In this document: piece by piece, positions 20,432-30,049 of the stretch
Layout of the letters: each line of letters opens with the position of its first letter
Position numbering within the stretch: the stretch's first letter is position 1
Assembly (NCBI RefSeq): GCF_932526225.1
Contig: NC_064038.1
Span: 64,001-128,000 of the forward strand
DNA length: 64,000 bases
Reading direction: 5' to 3'
Source of the DNA: Nematostella vectensis
Lineage: Eukaryota; Cnidaria; Anthozoa; Actiniaria; Edwardsiidae
Made by a program: the position numbers and the translations under genes
Notes under the pieces: generated by a model
Database searches by the model: none
What the model was told of the DNA's origin: nothing
What the model saw: the letters and a program-made list of their open reading frames with translations, nothing else

Positions 20432-22551
20432 TCATCGACGGTGTATCTTGCAGTAAACGAACCTCCACATGCGGTCCCTGAAATAAGAAAACATCAAATG
20501 GGTTAGACTGTAATTCATAATTGAAAAAGATTAACGTCTGTTGCCAGTCTTATTCAACATATATATATATGTTGAATAATAATCCCCTGATGAGTGGGCA
20601 ACCACGAAACAGGCCTGTAGGGAAACCTATGTAGTTTGTATTTTTCTCAAACCAACACTATACACCGCTCTACTTTCGAGTATTGAGCACTTTCTATGAA
20701 AGCCTTCAACCATCATTTTATGTTGAATAATATATATGTTGAATATACCTATATATACCTATATATATACTCAAGTATATTAAGGCCTGGGTAGATTGCT
20801 TTTAGCATCGAATATAACTTTGTTAACATCGCCTTTAATTCGTTCTTTTTGGCAAGATGATTAAAGTCGACGGCCTTAACATTTTCGTAATGTTTTCTTG
20901 CTGGTGATGACGTCACACAATAGATCACGTGACAAAAAAGTTTTTTGCCTTTCCGCCGGTGGAGAAAACAGCTTGGACAAAGATGTTTACTAAATAAGTG
21001 TTGACTTTATGAGTGTCATATGATAGCGTTTTAGCATCCAAAATTTTCTCTGCCGTTAACAAGATATTAATTATTTTGTTAAGTCACGTGACCTGCTGCG
21101 AATTAAAATGTTGATTTGTGACCGAAAGGTTAAACTTTTCTTGCCGGTTAAGACATCAGTGTGCAGATGTGTTTCAAAGAAACATAAAAACATGCGATGT
21201 TTTCTTTTTCATAGCGTATCCACCAGCGGAGAATTTTTTGAAATATTGATTTGCAAAAGTCACGTGATCGGCTGGATGACGTCATCACTCAAAATGAAAT
21301 ATTACCAATCAGCTAACATTCCGAGTTTGATGTTTTGGCCAAAACTGGTGCATTTAAGGCAATGTTAACTCACTTTAAGGCAACTTTCCAAATTTCAACT
21401 GTTTTAGATTAAGATCCAAGCCTTAATACACTTGAGTATATATAGGGGTGGTTATATCTATATATAGGGGTGGGATATATATACTTACTCTTGGGCATTG
21501 CTGTGATGGCTGATGGCCCCCCGTAAATAGTACCCATTCGGCACTTTGAAGTTCATGAAGCTGCGGTGGTTATTGACATAGGCCGAGGTATGGCAGATGT
21601 ACACACGGTGTCGGCGGCCGAGGCAGCATTTGAACTTGAAGAGCCTGGAAAGAAATATGCAAGAGAGCATTTTGGATAATTAACCAGCTGAAGTATTACC
21701 GTAAATTATCTAATAAACGCCGCCTATCTAAAGAACGCCTCTTATCTAATTAACACCCCCCCCCCCCCCCCCCCCCCCCAGGCTTACAAGTTTGTATTGA
21801 ACGACTGGCTGACTGAATTAAGAACCCCACTGCACTTGGGTTCGTTATATTGTGATAGCTTATAATGAACGGCCCTCTCTAATAAACGCCTCCTATCTAT
21901 CGAAGCCCCCCCCCTCCCTCGGGCCATCTAAATATAATAAACGCCCCGGCGTTTATTAGATAATTTACGGTATTTCATTTTACTCTACCTGTCCTCGGCG
22001 CGGTTGCTATGGCGACTATATACCCCAGCAATAAAACCGTTATAAGGACACTGGAAGCTCATGGCGCCGTCCCATTCATTGGCCGAGAACCAATCACAAT
22101 GCATTTTCAATGCGGGGTTGCGCTTACACTTGTACGTCCAAGCTCGGTCCTTGTGGGGACAACTGTACACGGATTGTATCTTGCTGATAGATTTACCTAA
22201 ACGGGGAACAACAGAAGTATGGTGTTAAATAGATAAGATGTAGATGTAGATGTAGATGTAGATCTAGCTTTTCTATTCCTTTGAATCCCATTTTCAAGTG
22301 ACAATGTAGTAGGCAGCCTGCACTGTTTAGATCCATTTTTAAAAATCTTTTTGTTTTCTCTCACCTCTCGGGCATTCAAAATTCACAACTCCGTCGAAGT
22401 AGTTGGCCCAGCCCGCCCCGGCCAGACGAGGCACAGGGGGACAGTGACGACGACGACGACGTCGCCAGGACCACCCAGGTTTGACGAAGTTCACGTGATC
22501 CAAAATAATCATGGTGATCAGAAGAAACGCCAGAAGTGACTTCGAATGCAT
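20432..22551 (-). CDS. Dermatopontin-like secreted matrix protein, complete four-exon gene
   Basis: Exons in transcript order: 22551-22365, 22196-21989, 21644-21489, 20477-20432. All junctions are GT-AG and in phase, giving 198 codons plus TGA; vertebrate dermatopontin is about 200. Residues 5-20 form a hydrophobic signal peptide (LLAFLLITMIIL). A run of six arginines (30-35) follows in the mature N-terminus. The family hallmarks then come in order: GWANYFDGVVNFECPRG, a D-R-x-W motif in CPHKDRAWTYKC, NGFIAGVYSRHSN, KFKCC, NGYYLRGAISHHSNAQEDR, and a closing MWRFVYCK. Dermatopontins are tyrosine- and cysteine-rich extracellular-matrix proteins that bind collagen and proteoglycans or act as lectins in invertebrates. 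The last exon codes for only 15 residues but completes the final D-R-x-W block, which supports the model. Family assignment is firm; specific function in this animal is not known. Confidence 0.93.
20581..20720 (+). mobile_element. Short hammerhead-bearing retroelement insertion with target-site duplication
   Basis: The hammerhead begins an insertion of about 138 bp bracketed by identical 13-bp copies of tatgttgaataat (20568-20580 and 20719-20731), as expected of a target-site duplication. After the ribozyme come ggtttgta-like and tttctcaaaccaacac stretches and cgctctactttcgagtattg. No reverse-transcriptase coding is present. It is a truncated or non-autonomous copy, most like Penelope-like element ends; the family name is an inference. 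Confidence 0.65.
20583..20623 (+). ncRNA. Type I hammerhead ribozyme
   Basis: The complete hammerhead core is present. Stem I pairs tccc (20583-20586) with ggga (20620-20623). CTGATGA is at 20587-20593. Stem II is GTGG/CCAC (20594-20597 with 20602-20605), closed by a GCAA tetraloop. GAA follows at 20606-20608. Stem III is acagg/cctgt (20609-20618) with essentially no loop. The cleavage-site nucleotide is A20619, after U. A near-loopless stem III is known from the minimal hammerheads of Penelope-like elements and retrozymes, which can work as dimers. It is antisense to the dermatopontin-like gene, in intron 3. Confidence 0.82.
20769..21437. mobile_element. Terminal-inverted-repeat element, 669 bp, dermatopontin intron 3
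   Basis: The ends actcaagtatattaaggcct plus gg (20769-20790) and the complementary 21416-21437 match at 20 of 22 positions. Both are flanked outwards by tatata. The interior holds several cacgtga and gatgacgtca motifs and no transposase frame; the 86-codon frame at 21108-21368 resembles nothing known. It is best read as a non-autonomous DNA element. Flanking TA repeats prevent a clean target-site call. Confidence 0.55.
21697..21972. mobile_element. MITE with perfect 26-bp terminal inverted repeats, dermatopontin intron 2
   Basis: Left end taccgtaaattatctaataa plus acgccg (21697-21722) is the exact complement of 21947-21972. The interior is built from further aataaacgcc and cctatcta motifs and includes long C runs (21757-21779, about 21907). 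There is no coding potential. The right end is 16 bp from the exon 2 splice donor at 21988. No clear target-site duplication was seen. Confidence 0.8.
22225..22268. repeat. TAGATG hexanucleotide microsatellite, dermatopontin intron 1
   Basis: Four to five consecutive gtagat hexamers (agatgtagatgtagatgtag) end in tagatctag, inside the short intron between exons 1 and 2. Confidence 0.8.
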
Positions 22552-22658
22552 TTGAACTTATGCCTGTTGAAAAAGCTTTTTGAAGACGTTCGTGACTATG
22601 ATCTGTAGTCTTTCTAGTTATTGGAGCATTTTAGGGCTGAAAATTTTCTTAAATTTCA

Positions 22659-22665
22659 TTTTATA
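22659..22665 (-). promoter_or_regulatory. Possible TATA box of the dermatopontin-like gene
   Basis: TATAAAA reads on the minus strand about 110 bp upstream of the ATG at 22551, leaving room for a short 5' UTR. The surrounding DNA is AT-rich, so a chance match is quite possible. Confidence 0.3.
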
Positions 22666-22669
22666 CAAA

Positions 22670-23280
22670 ATATAATACCCAATGAATTTGATTCTGCATT
22701 TTAGAACGCATTACACTAATAAAACAATTTTCTGCTATCTGATCCTCGGTTCTTAGGCAGGACATTTCTTATAAAAAGGTTTTAATGAAAAACGAGTGTA
22801 CCCTTATTCACCTGTTGATCTGTTGATTCCGCGTTAACAGCAGCAGCACTTTTAAAAGGCGAATTCTTAGACAAGTCGCTCGTATTTACGTGGTCGGAGC
22901 CACACATTTTGTTTATTCATAATTTGTTTTCCAATGTTAATGGTTCACAAGAAAATTCTTGCCTAAGATTGTTTACGAACAAAAATTTAGAAAATTCATG
23001 CTTTGGTCGCCCACAGTCTTTTGTTTTGGTTTTAACAATTCTTCACGATTTGTTTTTGTTCTCCGAACTTGACTACTAAAAAAATTAATAATAAAATGAA
23101 ATAAGGCACTTTACTGTAAGGTGTGTGTGCTTACGAAGCTCTTTCGCACCGATTTATGCTACCTGGCTGTAGCCAGAATAATCAGGCGATTCTATTTTTC
23201 TGGAGGGAAAAAGTTCGGATTAAAGACAGGCAAAAACTTGGCGGTATTTCGACGACGTAGGTGTGCCTCAGTGCGATCAA
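22670..23280. other. Upstream spacer, no gene seen
   Basis: AT-rich unique DNA 5' of the dermatopontin-like gene. No exon with acceptable splice sites and no transposon ends were recognised. Confidence 0.5.
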
Positions 23281-23287
23281 CCTTATA

Positions 23288-23456
23288 GGTACAGACAATA
23301 AAGAGGTGCAGACAATAAAGAGGTGCAGACAAAAAGAGGTACAGACAATAAAGAGGTGCAGACAAAAAGAGGTGCAGACAAAAAGAGATGTAGACAAAAA
23401 GAGGTGCAGACAAAAAGAGATGCAGACAAAAAGAGGTGCAGACAAAAAGAGGTGCA
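23288..23456. repeat. 16-18 bp tandem repeat, about 10 copies
   Basis: Units are aggtgcagacaaaaag (16 bp) with some aggtgcagacaataaag variants and single changes (ggtaca, gatgta, gatgca). The overlapping frames on both strands are by-products of the repeat. Confidence 0.93.
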
Positions 23457-24437
23457 CTAGTAGTGGTGTGCGGGTTGTTCCGTCATAGATATCTCAACGT
23501 TAGAAAGGCCTTCGATAGTTCGATGCTCGCTCCCCGGTGTTGTGCTCTGTGTTATAATGTGGTATTAATAATAATGACAAAAGCAACATCCAAATTGTAA
23601 TTACTTGTGAATCAGTGTACCAAGAGGGGCTTATCTAGGTACTAGAGGAACAAAAATAACCTCTCCCTCTTACCATTCAAATAGCCTTTTGGAATTTCAA
23701 GTTTAAAAAAGTTTCAGCTCTATTTTGCTGTAGGATAATAGGGAAGTTGTTAGTATTTCTATCCCGCTGGTTTTTAACCTAACGTGAAATTAACACCAAT
23801 TATTCATGCCTTGTTTATCAAATTTGACTCACGTGAAGCGACAAAACAAGGGTTCATTTGATTTTTAAGACAATCTTTAATGCTAACCCTAACCACAATT
23901 TCGCCCCCCAAGTACAACTGACAGTTATATTATAAAAATGGAAGCCTTTTGACTATTTTGAGCATCTATGGTTTTCTAAGATGGTTTCCCAGGCTACCTT
24001 GTTCTATCGATGGCTCGAATTTCCGTATTTTGTTTATTGATCCCCTGCGGGTTTTCGGTCTAACGTGAGAGTTTTTATTCAGACCTTGTTCATCAAATAT
24101 AATTTTCGAACAAAGTAGAGCAAATCCAAAACTTGAACAAACCTCGAAATAGCGTCATTTTCCTTATAATTCATTGGGTGTTATTTATTAGCCTCGTCCC
24201 CAGGCCCCTAGTGACAGCCCTCTGTTGTCAAGTATTCTGTGCGATAAGCTGTCCCCAGGGCTAGCGGCATATCCAAAGTGACGTCATTAACCGACAAGCC
24301 GTTCAGCCAATAGAAGCCAGGGACGGAGGCTAATTTATTATTTTACACAAGCTTTTGTGCTTCTTGTTTACACTGCAGTTCGAAGAGATATCTCCATAAG
24401 AACTCAACAACGAGTTTGTGCTAAGCTAGACAGAAAC
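23457..24437. other. Spacer with a weak diverged duplication; no gene seen
   Basis: Two loosely similar stretches occur near 23760 (cccgctggtttttaacctaa, then cgtgaaa) and near 24042 (cccctgcgggttttcggtct, then aacgtgagag), each followed by a ccttgtt(t/c)atcaaat stretch. They may be remnants of one element. No coding exon was recognised. Confidence 0.4.
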
Positions 24438-24698
24438 TTACCTTGGAATGAGTCTGTCCATCCGCTGGGACCTAGTGGAGGAAAGGGATGCGTGCGTATC
24501 AAGTATCGGTATATGGGGTGCCCTGGTGTCTAGGGGAGGAAAGAAACGCATTGGTGGCGCATTTCTTGTTACGCTCAGGGTTCCGCTAAACGGGCCGCGT
24601 TGACCTAGTGCTGTGTGTCTATTATCCAGGGGGTAGTATAAGGTCATAGCGGCATCGTTGTATGATGTGTTCACAGGAATAAAAAGGTGTTTTTTCAC
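24438..24698 (-). other. Candidate first exon with a strong splice donor, unidentified
   Basis: An 86-codon frame starts with ATG at 24698. Near its end, CCAAG|GTAAGTTTC (donor at about 24440 on the minus strand) matches the 5' splice-site consensus very well. No downstream partner exon could be convincingly joined, and the protein resembles nothing I know. It could be an isolated chance frame. Confidence 0.25.
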
Positions 24699-25619
24699 TG
24701 GTTAACGGTGCTGTCATATATCTGTGATACGGTTGGATGGTTCATATGTTATAACCTTTTATTTCCGTTTTGAAAAAAACAGGGGGGGGGGGTGTTTTAG
24801 GTTTTATTTCCTGTTCTTTTAAGGGTTATCTCCAGGCAACGTTTATGCTTAGCGGGACCTCTTGCCTTCATGCTTTTTAGCGAGGTGGAGGGCTCTACTT
24901 ATGTTTATGTATCCTCACCACTTTCTCCCTACGATGATAGCACGCCGCAATATCAGATCAGCCAGGTCTTCTAAAATGGTTCACGGGATCGGCGCAAGGC
25001 TTGTTCACTGGTAGAGAGGAGTGCTCTGCTAGCTTCCCTCCCAGTGTTTATAGAGGCCTATCACGCTCTCGACGGGGTACATGCCAAACTAGCCAGTTGT
25101 TTATATGTGTTTGGAGCGAGTATATGCGTCCCGGTAGGCTTGAAAACGTGGTTGTGGTATTTTTCCTTCAGCGTAGGTCCATTTCTCGTGGTTGTACTTT
25201 TTTGTTCCTTGTCGTAGAGGGCTGCCTAGAAGTGTGAACATTGTTTCCTTGTGATGGCAAAAGCAATGGTGGCTTGTGTTAGAGTAGGAATCGAAGTCAT
25301 TTTTAGTGTGTTTTGGGGATTATGCGTTATGTTAGAATGGAAATCGGTTTCATGATTTGATATTCATGGTAAATATTTGGTTTAGCGCCTTACTGCGCTG
25401 TTTTTGTTTATAGACAAGGTCACGCAAGAAACGGTCACCGTGTTTGATCGATATGCGAAGGGTCTGGGATATAGGGGCTGGTTGATATGTAAGAAATGCT
25501 AGGTATGTGGGTCTGGGTTCAAGGGGATGGGAGTTATGTGTGGGACACACTCAAAAGTCTATAAGAATGCAGGATTATTTTTAGCCCGAAGGTATAGCCT
25601 GTGCAGCTAGACTAGTCAT
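24699..25619. other. Spacer, no gene seen
   Basis: Contains a 10-G run near 24783 and GC-neutral unique sequence. The open frames at 25001-25237 (plus) and 25350-25550 (minus) lack recognisable domains and splice support. Confidence 0.4.
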
Positions 25620-25742
25620 TATGGCTTCTTCTATGCAATGTTTCTGCGAAGTTGGGTTTAAAGAGGTCGGTCGAGGCGTTTTTAAGTGCGGTACAGTGCC
25701 TAATTATGAAGCTGACCCACAGGTCATTAGGTGCGGGCTGTA
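25620..25742 (+). CDS. Short cysteine-containing open frame, unidentified
   Basis: A 40-codon frame begins ATG-GCT and carries four cysteines in a C-x-C...GRGVFKC...RC arrangement. This is faintly reminiscent of a GRF-type zinc finger, though it lacks enough residues to claim one. After its TAA the same frame stays open from 25743 to 26219. That would allow a spliced or read-through product with the overlapping frame described next. This is speculative. Confidence 0.2.
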
Positions 25743-25898
25743 ATGCTCAAATACTCAATCCCAGAAGCTTAGCGAGGCCATTCCGCTAGAGACGACGATC
25801 GAGCGACTACCAAGGTACGAGCATAACCTGATTTGCCGCATAGGGTTCTCTAAGGATCGCATGTATTTCACATACCCACTTACACCGCCGAACCAGAA

Positions 25899-26800
25899 AT
25901 GTCAGTCTATGATGTGGGTGTCGACGGAGGAAGACAAGCAGAAAAACAAAAAAGCAATTGCTGTCTGGTCGGGGCCAGCGAAGTCACCAGCGCCACGATC
26001 ACCGCACCAGCCGGAGGACAGCCAAATGTGGTTCGCGCAAAGCCAGGTGGTGATATCTTCGGGAGAAAGCGACGGGGAAGAAGAGGAGGAGACATGTGTG
26101 CTACACCCGCTAAAAAAACTCCAGCCCAGCGCCAAACAAAGAAGGATATCAAAACTGGTGATACCCGTGCGAAAAAGAAAACTGAGGATGTCGTCAACCG
26201 CCGGCGTGGTGGAGTAGAACTAGCAATGACTAAGACGGAATTTTTAGATGAGGGTTCTGTGGCGCAGGTCTCACCACCACCGTCAGCACCTTCGGACCCC
26301 TTACAAGTGCTACAGCAGTGTCACCCCGAGGGCGCCCTGCACGATAACGAGGACTCACCACGGGTATCCCTGGTGGTTAGGAAGTTCATGTATACTGTTA
26401 TAAAAGAATTTCAGCAGTATTTTTATAGTAAGCTAGTAGTAGAGGCAATAATGAAAAGACGCCCGAGCGGGGAATAGCGGTGTTTTAACTTACTAAGCGT
26501 GCTATTGCTAACCATTTCGGGTCTTTCTTAGATGGCGTGGCATCTCTTTCTCGCGTCCTCGCCAATGTTAAAATAGGTGAAATGTCACTAGGGGTTGTAA
26601 AGCGTGAGTTTGAGGGTGTTAGTCACGCTGACGGTGGTGAAGAGACAGACGGACGTCCGTGGTCGCGTGCGGAGTGTGATTTGGAGAACGTCGCGACTGC
26701 CACGGCTGATTGTGTGAGAATAATGATTAGTGGTTGTGATAAGTTTTTCTCAAAAGTTAAGCATGCTCAGACCCTCATCTTTTGCACCCCTTATCCATAA
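25899..26800 (+). CDS. Candidate two-exon gene of unknown function
   Basis: Exon A (25899-26427) and exon B (26532-26800) join in phase across a 104-bp intron with donor A|GTAAGC and acceptor tttcttag. Possible branch sites ttactaag and ttgctaac lie between. The product would be 265 residues. The N-terminal half has basic nuclear-localisation-like stretches (GRKRRGRRGG, then a lysine/threonine-rich stretch). A proline/serine linker and a FQQYFY segment follow. The C-terminal half is mixed-charge. AATAAA (26800-26805) overlaps the end of the stop codon. A second frame (25861-26217, 118 codons, acidic GEEEEE-like tract and an RKRK motif) overlaps exon A. Unspliced, exon A's frame would end at 26477. 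No family recognised. A host gene or a captured viral or transposon gene are both possible. Confidence 0.4.
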
Positions 26801-26805
26801 ATAAA
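26800..26805 (+). terminator. Polyadenylation signal AATAAA of the candidate gene
   Basis: The canonical hexamer starts at the final base of the TAA stop codon. Homology to the downstream macrosatellite starts about 12 bp after it. Confidence 0.45.
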
Positions 26806-26814
26806 ACGTTTTCT

Positions 26815-29296
26815 GTAAAACATTAAAGATCACTACGTGTTTACTTCCTAAAACTATTTGCTTTTTGTGTTTTTTTTTCTCTTTCTAGGAACAAATTGAA
26901 AACAAATAATCAGTAAATCTAGCAAGCTCATTTTGTTAGATGTATAATGTATACCAGGCCTGTATCCTCCAGGTCCATTTCCATACTCCGTGAAGGCTTC
27001 TGAAACCATCTTGGATGCCATTACGGATTTTAAAGCATTCTGGGAGATCCGGAGAAAAATTCACGAGGGGGAGGGCCAGTCAACATACTCCTCTCCCCAA
27101 AAGTCATAAGGTTTATGTTTTCCGGCCATCGCAATGCTTTGTTTTTATAAAACAGTCGCATTTCCCTCGAATTTTCAAGGGCCGTCGAGAGCGCACCGGA
27201 CACCACAAGAAGTGTAGTGCTTTACCGAGCATTTAACCCTATCTCCAGGCAAGCTGATTTCAGGGTGAAAGCTCGTTAAAAAAAAAAAGAGGACTCTTCC
27301 CAGGGCCTCGGCCAGCGCCTTCAGGTTCGTTTTCGTTTTCGTTACCGCATCTCCAGGTTCGGGCGCAATCTGATTTCTGCCCAGTGCTATGAAAGTCAGA
27401 GTTAGCTAAGTTTGGTACTTGAAGTAAGGGGGGGGCGGGGGTGAAGGTTTCTGTGTTTTTTTTTTGTTTTGTTTTTTTCTTCTTATTTTTGCGCAAAACT
27501 ACGCAGGAGTGAGCGGGGTTAAGGACTACGAAAAAACAAAATAGAAAAAAGAAAAAAAGGCCATTGGCATGGGATCGAACCCGACCTGAAAAACAAAACG
27601 GAAACCATACATACGGATTACCCAATCGGTATGGCAGCACAAGGCTTTTACTAAAGGCTGTGAAGAACCCGAAGGCCCCAAGCACCGATATTTCCGGCGA
27701 ATATGCTGTACAACACTCTTGCAAGGTATTCCAACCCGCGCATTAATGGGGAGGACAATAACCAGGATCCCAGGCCTGTAATACGGTTACGCCACGCACA
27801 GCTCGCTGAGATAGAGGATGAAAAAAAATACAGATCTATGTGGGCGTTTTGGGTCCCTTGGCGGCTCGCTATGTCGGCGCGTGGCATCGTAACGCACGGG
27901 CGCATTGTCTTTTATCGTGTACAGGACATCAAAGAAGCGAAAAAGAAAAACGCTGTTCTGGGAACCGTTTTTTTTATATCATGTAAAAAGCATAAAATAA
28001 ATAGAAATAAATAAAGTGCGATTTGGCTATTCTCTTTTTCTTTGTAGAGCTTATTAAGCTATCCACCGGCCTAAATATTCATAAAAAAATCAAAAATGCA
28101 AAATGCAAACGTAAGGGGGAGAGGTTTGTAAAATCGCATAGAATATCTACCAAAATACGCAATACTATCTACGCTGACTAAGTAAAGCTGTATTTCACTT
28201 TAAAGGGACAGCGCCATGGTACTGCGCATGTCAGAGTTTATTGTTGGCTTTTAATCGTCTACAGAGAGTTGAACTTTTTAAAAGCTGTCAATACCTTGTT
28301 AAAATAATATTCAATATTTTATTGAAAGCAATATTTTATAGAAACTATGTTTATTTACAGTTTGTGGTCATTTTCTTTTAATTTAAGTCTGCCACATGTT
28401 CCAAAAGCTTATACGTCAGTATTAGAGTTTACTAAATTTCATTGTGTCAAGGTCAGAGAGCTATTGCAAAACACTTACCATGGCACTGTCCCTTTAAAAG
28501 TCTGTGAAAAAATAGCTGGTGGGGGTCTCTGTTGGTTTTGTTTTATTTTTAGTTTTCTTTTATTATTATTTTTTTGGGGGGAGGAGGAGGAATTCAGCTT
28601 AAAATAGCAAGTGGTCAATTCAAGCAACTAAGCAACTAGTACAAAAGATGTTGGTTTTGCAGTCTTTTATTCAATACTTTCAAGGTTATCATGCAATTCT
28701 GTAGTTTGACTGGAAATATATACTTTTTTTCTATTCATTTACAGTTCTATATGTACAGTGTGACCATAGTCATGATTACAATTATTTATAATAATTTTTA
28801 CCCACTAACAGAAACCAACTTGACTGCAAAACACTCACTTTAAAGCATTAAATATTAGGCATTTCTTTCATGTGGCTGTGAGGTTGACCTGTCAACATCT
28901 ACAGGGGCAACACCCAACTCGGAATCATGTGGGTCAATGAAAGCACGGTGTCGCAGAACCTTTTCCTGCCCTCCTTACCCTCCTTCATCAGGAACACCTG
29001 TGCAGCCGACACCCTTAGGTGGATGGGGTGCACAGGTGCTTTGGGTGTGGCCCTGAAGATGGCACAGTGACCACAAGATGTACCAGAATGAAATTGTATA
29101 TACTGTAAAAACATGTGAGTAGAAAACTTTCAATACCCATGGAATTTTTAGTGTGTTGTTGAACATGTTATACATGTTTTAGGATTTACTTAATTATTTA
29201 CAGTAGTTTTTTTTTAATATAATTTTTTTACTGGTAGAATTTAGATGAGTAATGCATACTTCTCATCGACCTTGTAGAACTCGTCTCGTTCCTCCT
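26815..29296. repeat. Diverged founder-like locus of the macrosatellite
   Basis: All blocks of the later 1.69-kb unit occur here in the same order but diverged and spread apart. The attaaagatcac...caggcctgtatc block is at 26815-26975. The block anchored by gggatcgaac, with the conserved 85-codon minus-strand frame, is at 27545-27905. The tttagttttc...ttattatt block and the tcatgtg...gcacggtgtcg block are at 28530-29296. Extra DNA absent from the unit lies at about 26976-27544 and 27906-28530; the second insert includes an inverted-repeat element. The anchor-to-anchor distance to the first array unit is 2,496 bp instead of about 1,690. Confidence 0.75.
28198..28500. mobile_element. Inverted-repeat (MITE-like) element, 303 bp
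   Basis: Ends ctttaaagggacagcgccat plus ggta (28198-28221) and taccatggcactgtcccttt plus aaaag (28476-28500) are near-perfect complements. The interior is AT-rich and non-coding. A decayed relative of the same element is present in every macrosatellite unit (for example 29455-29740), where the ends have eroded to ataaagggtcagcgtcatgg and cacactgcactttgaagc. Confidence 0.7.
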
Positions 29297-30049
29297 AAAT
29301 AACAAACAAAATAATGTGTGTTATTATCTTGGTGCAAAGGAATCTACAGTAGTTTTGTAATCAAATAATTGTTTTACTATTAACACACTTGCTCTTTCAA
29401 CCAGTTTGTTGGTCTCACAAATAGACTTTTAATAAACTGGTATCCCTCCCCTCTCCACTCAATAAATGGTCAGCGTCATGGCACTGCGCATGTCTGGAGT
29501 CAGTGTTTATTGTAGGCTTTCAATTGTCTACACACAGTTGAACTTTAATAGTTGTCAATGCTTTGTTAAAATAATATTCGATATTTTACTGAATGTTTAT
29601 TGACAGTTTGTGGGCATTTCCTTTGAATGCAAGTCTTCCACATGTACCAAAGGCTCATAGGTCAACATTAGAATTTGACTGAAATTCATTGTCCTGGCCG
29701 GAGAGCTATTGCAAAGCTCTTCATCACACTGCACTTTTAAGCATATTCCATGTATGCTTCTTTGTACAAAATGTACCCCTCCTAATAGAACATTAAAGAT
29801 CACATAACTTGTTTACTTCCTCGACTCTATGCTTTTTATTTTTGTTCTCTTACTAGGAAAATATCGAATACAAATAATCAGTTAAGCTAGCAAGCTCATT
29901 TTGCTAGCTGTATACAATGCATATCAGGCCTGTATCTTTAGTATCCTGGATCAGGTAGACGAACCTATGTCACACCACTTTTTTGATGAGTATTATAAAA
30001 AAAAAATACTAAAAAACGTTATCTTGAACTGTGTAAAAAAAAACAGAAA

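Noticed and set aside
25902-26197. Minus-strand frames opposite the candidate two-exon gene
   Set aside because: Shadows of a stop-poor, GC-richer stretch; no splice or polyadenylation support on that strand.
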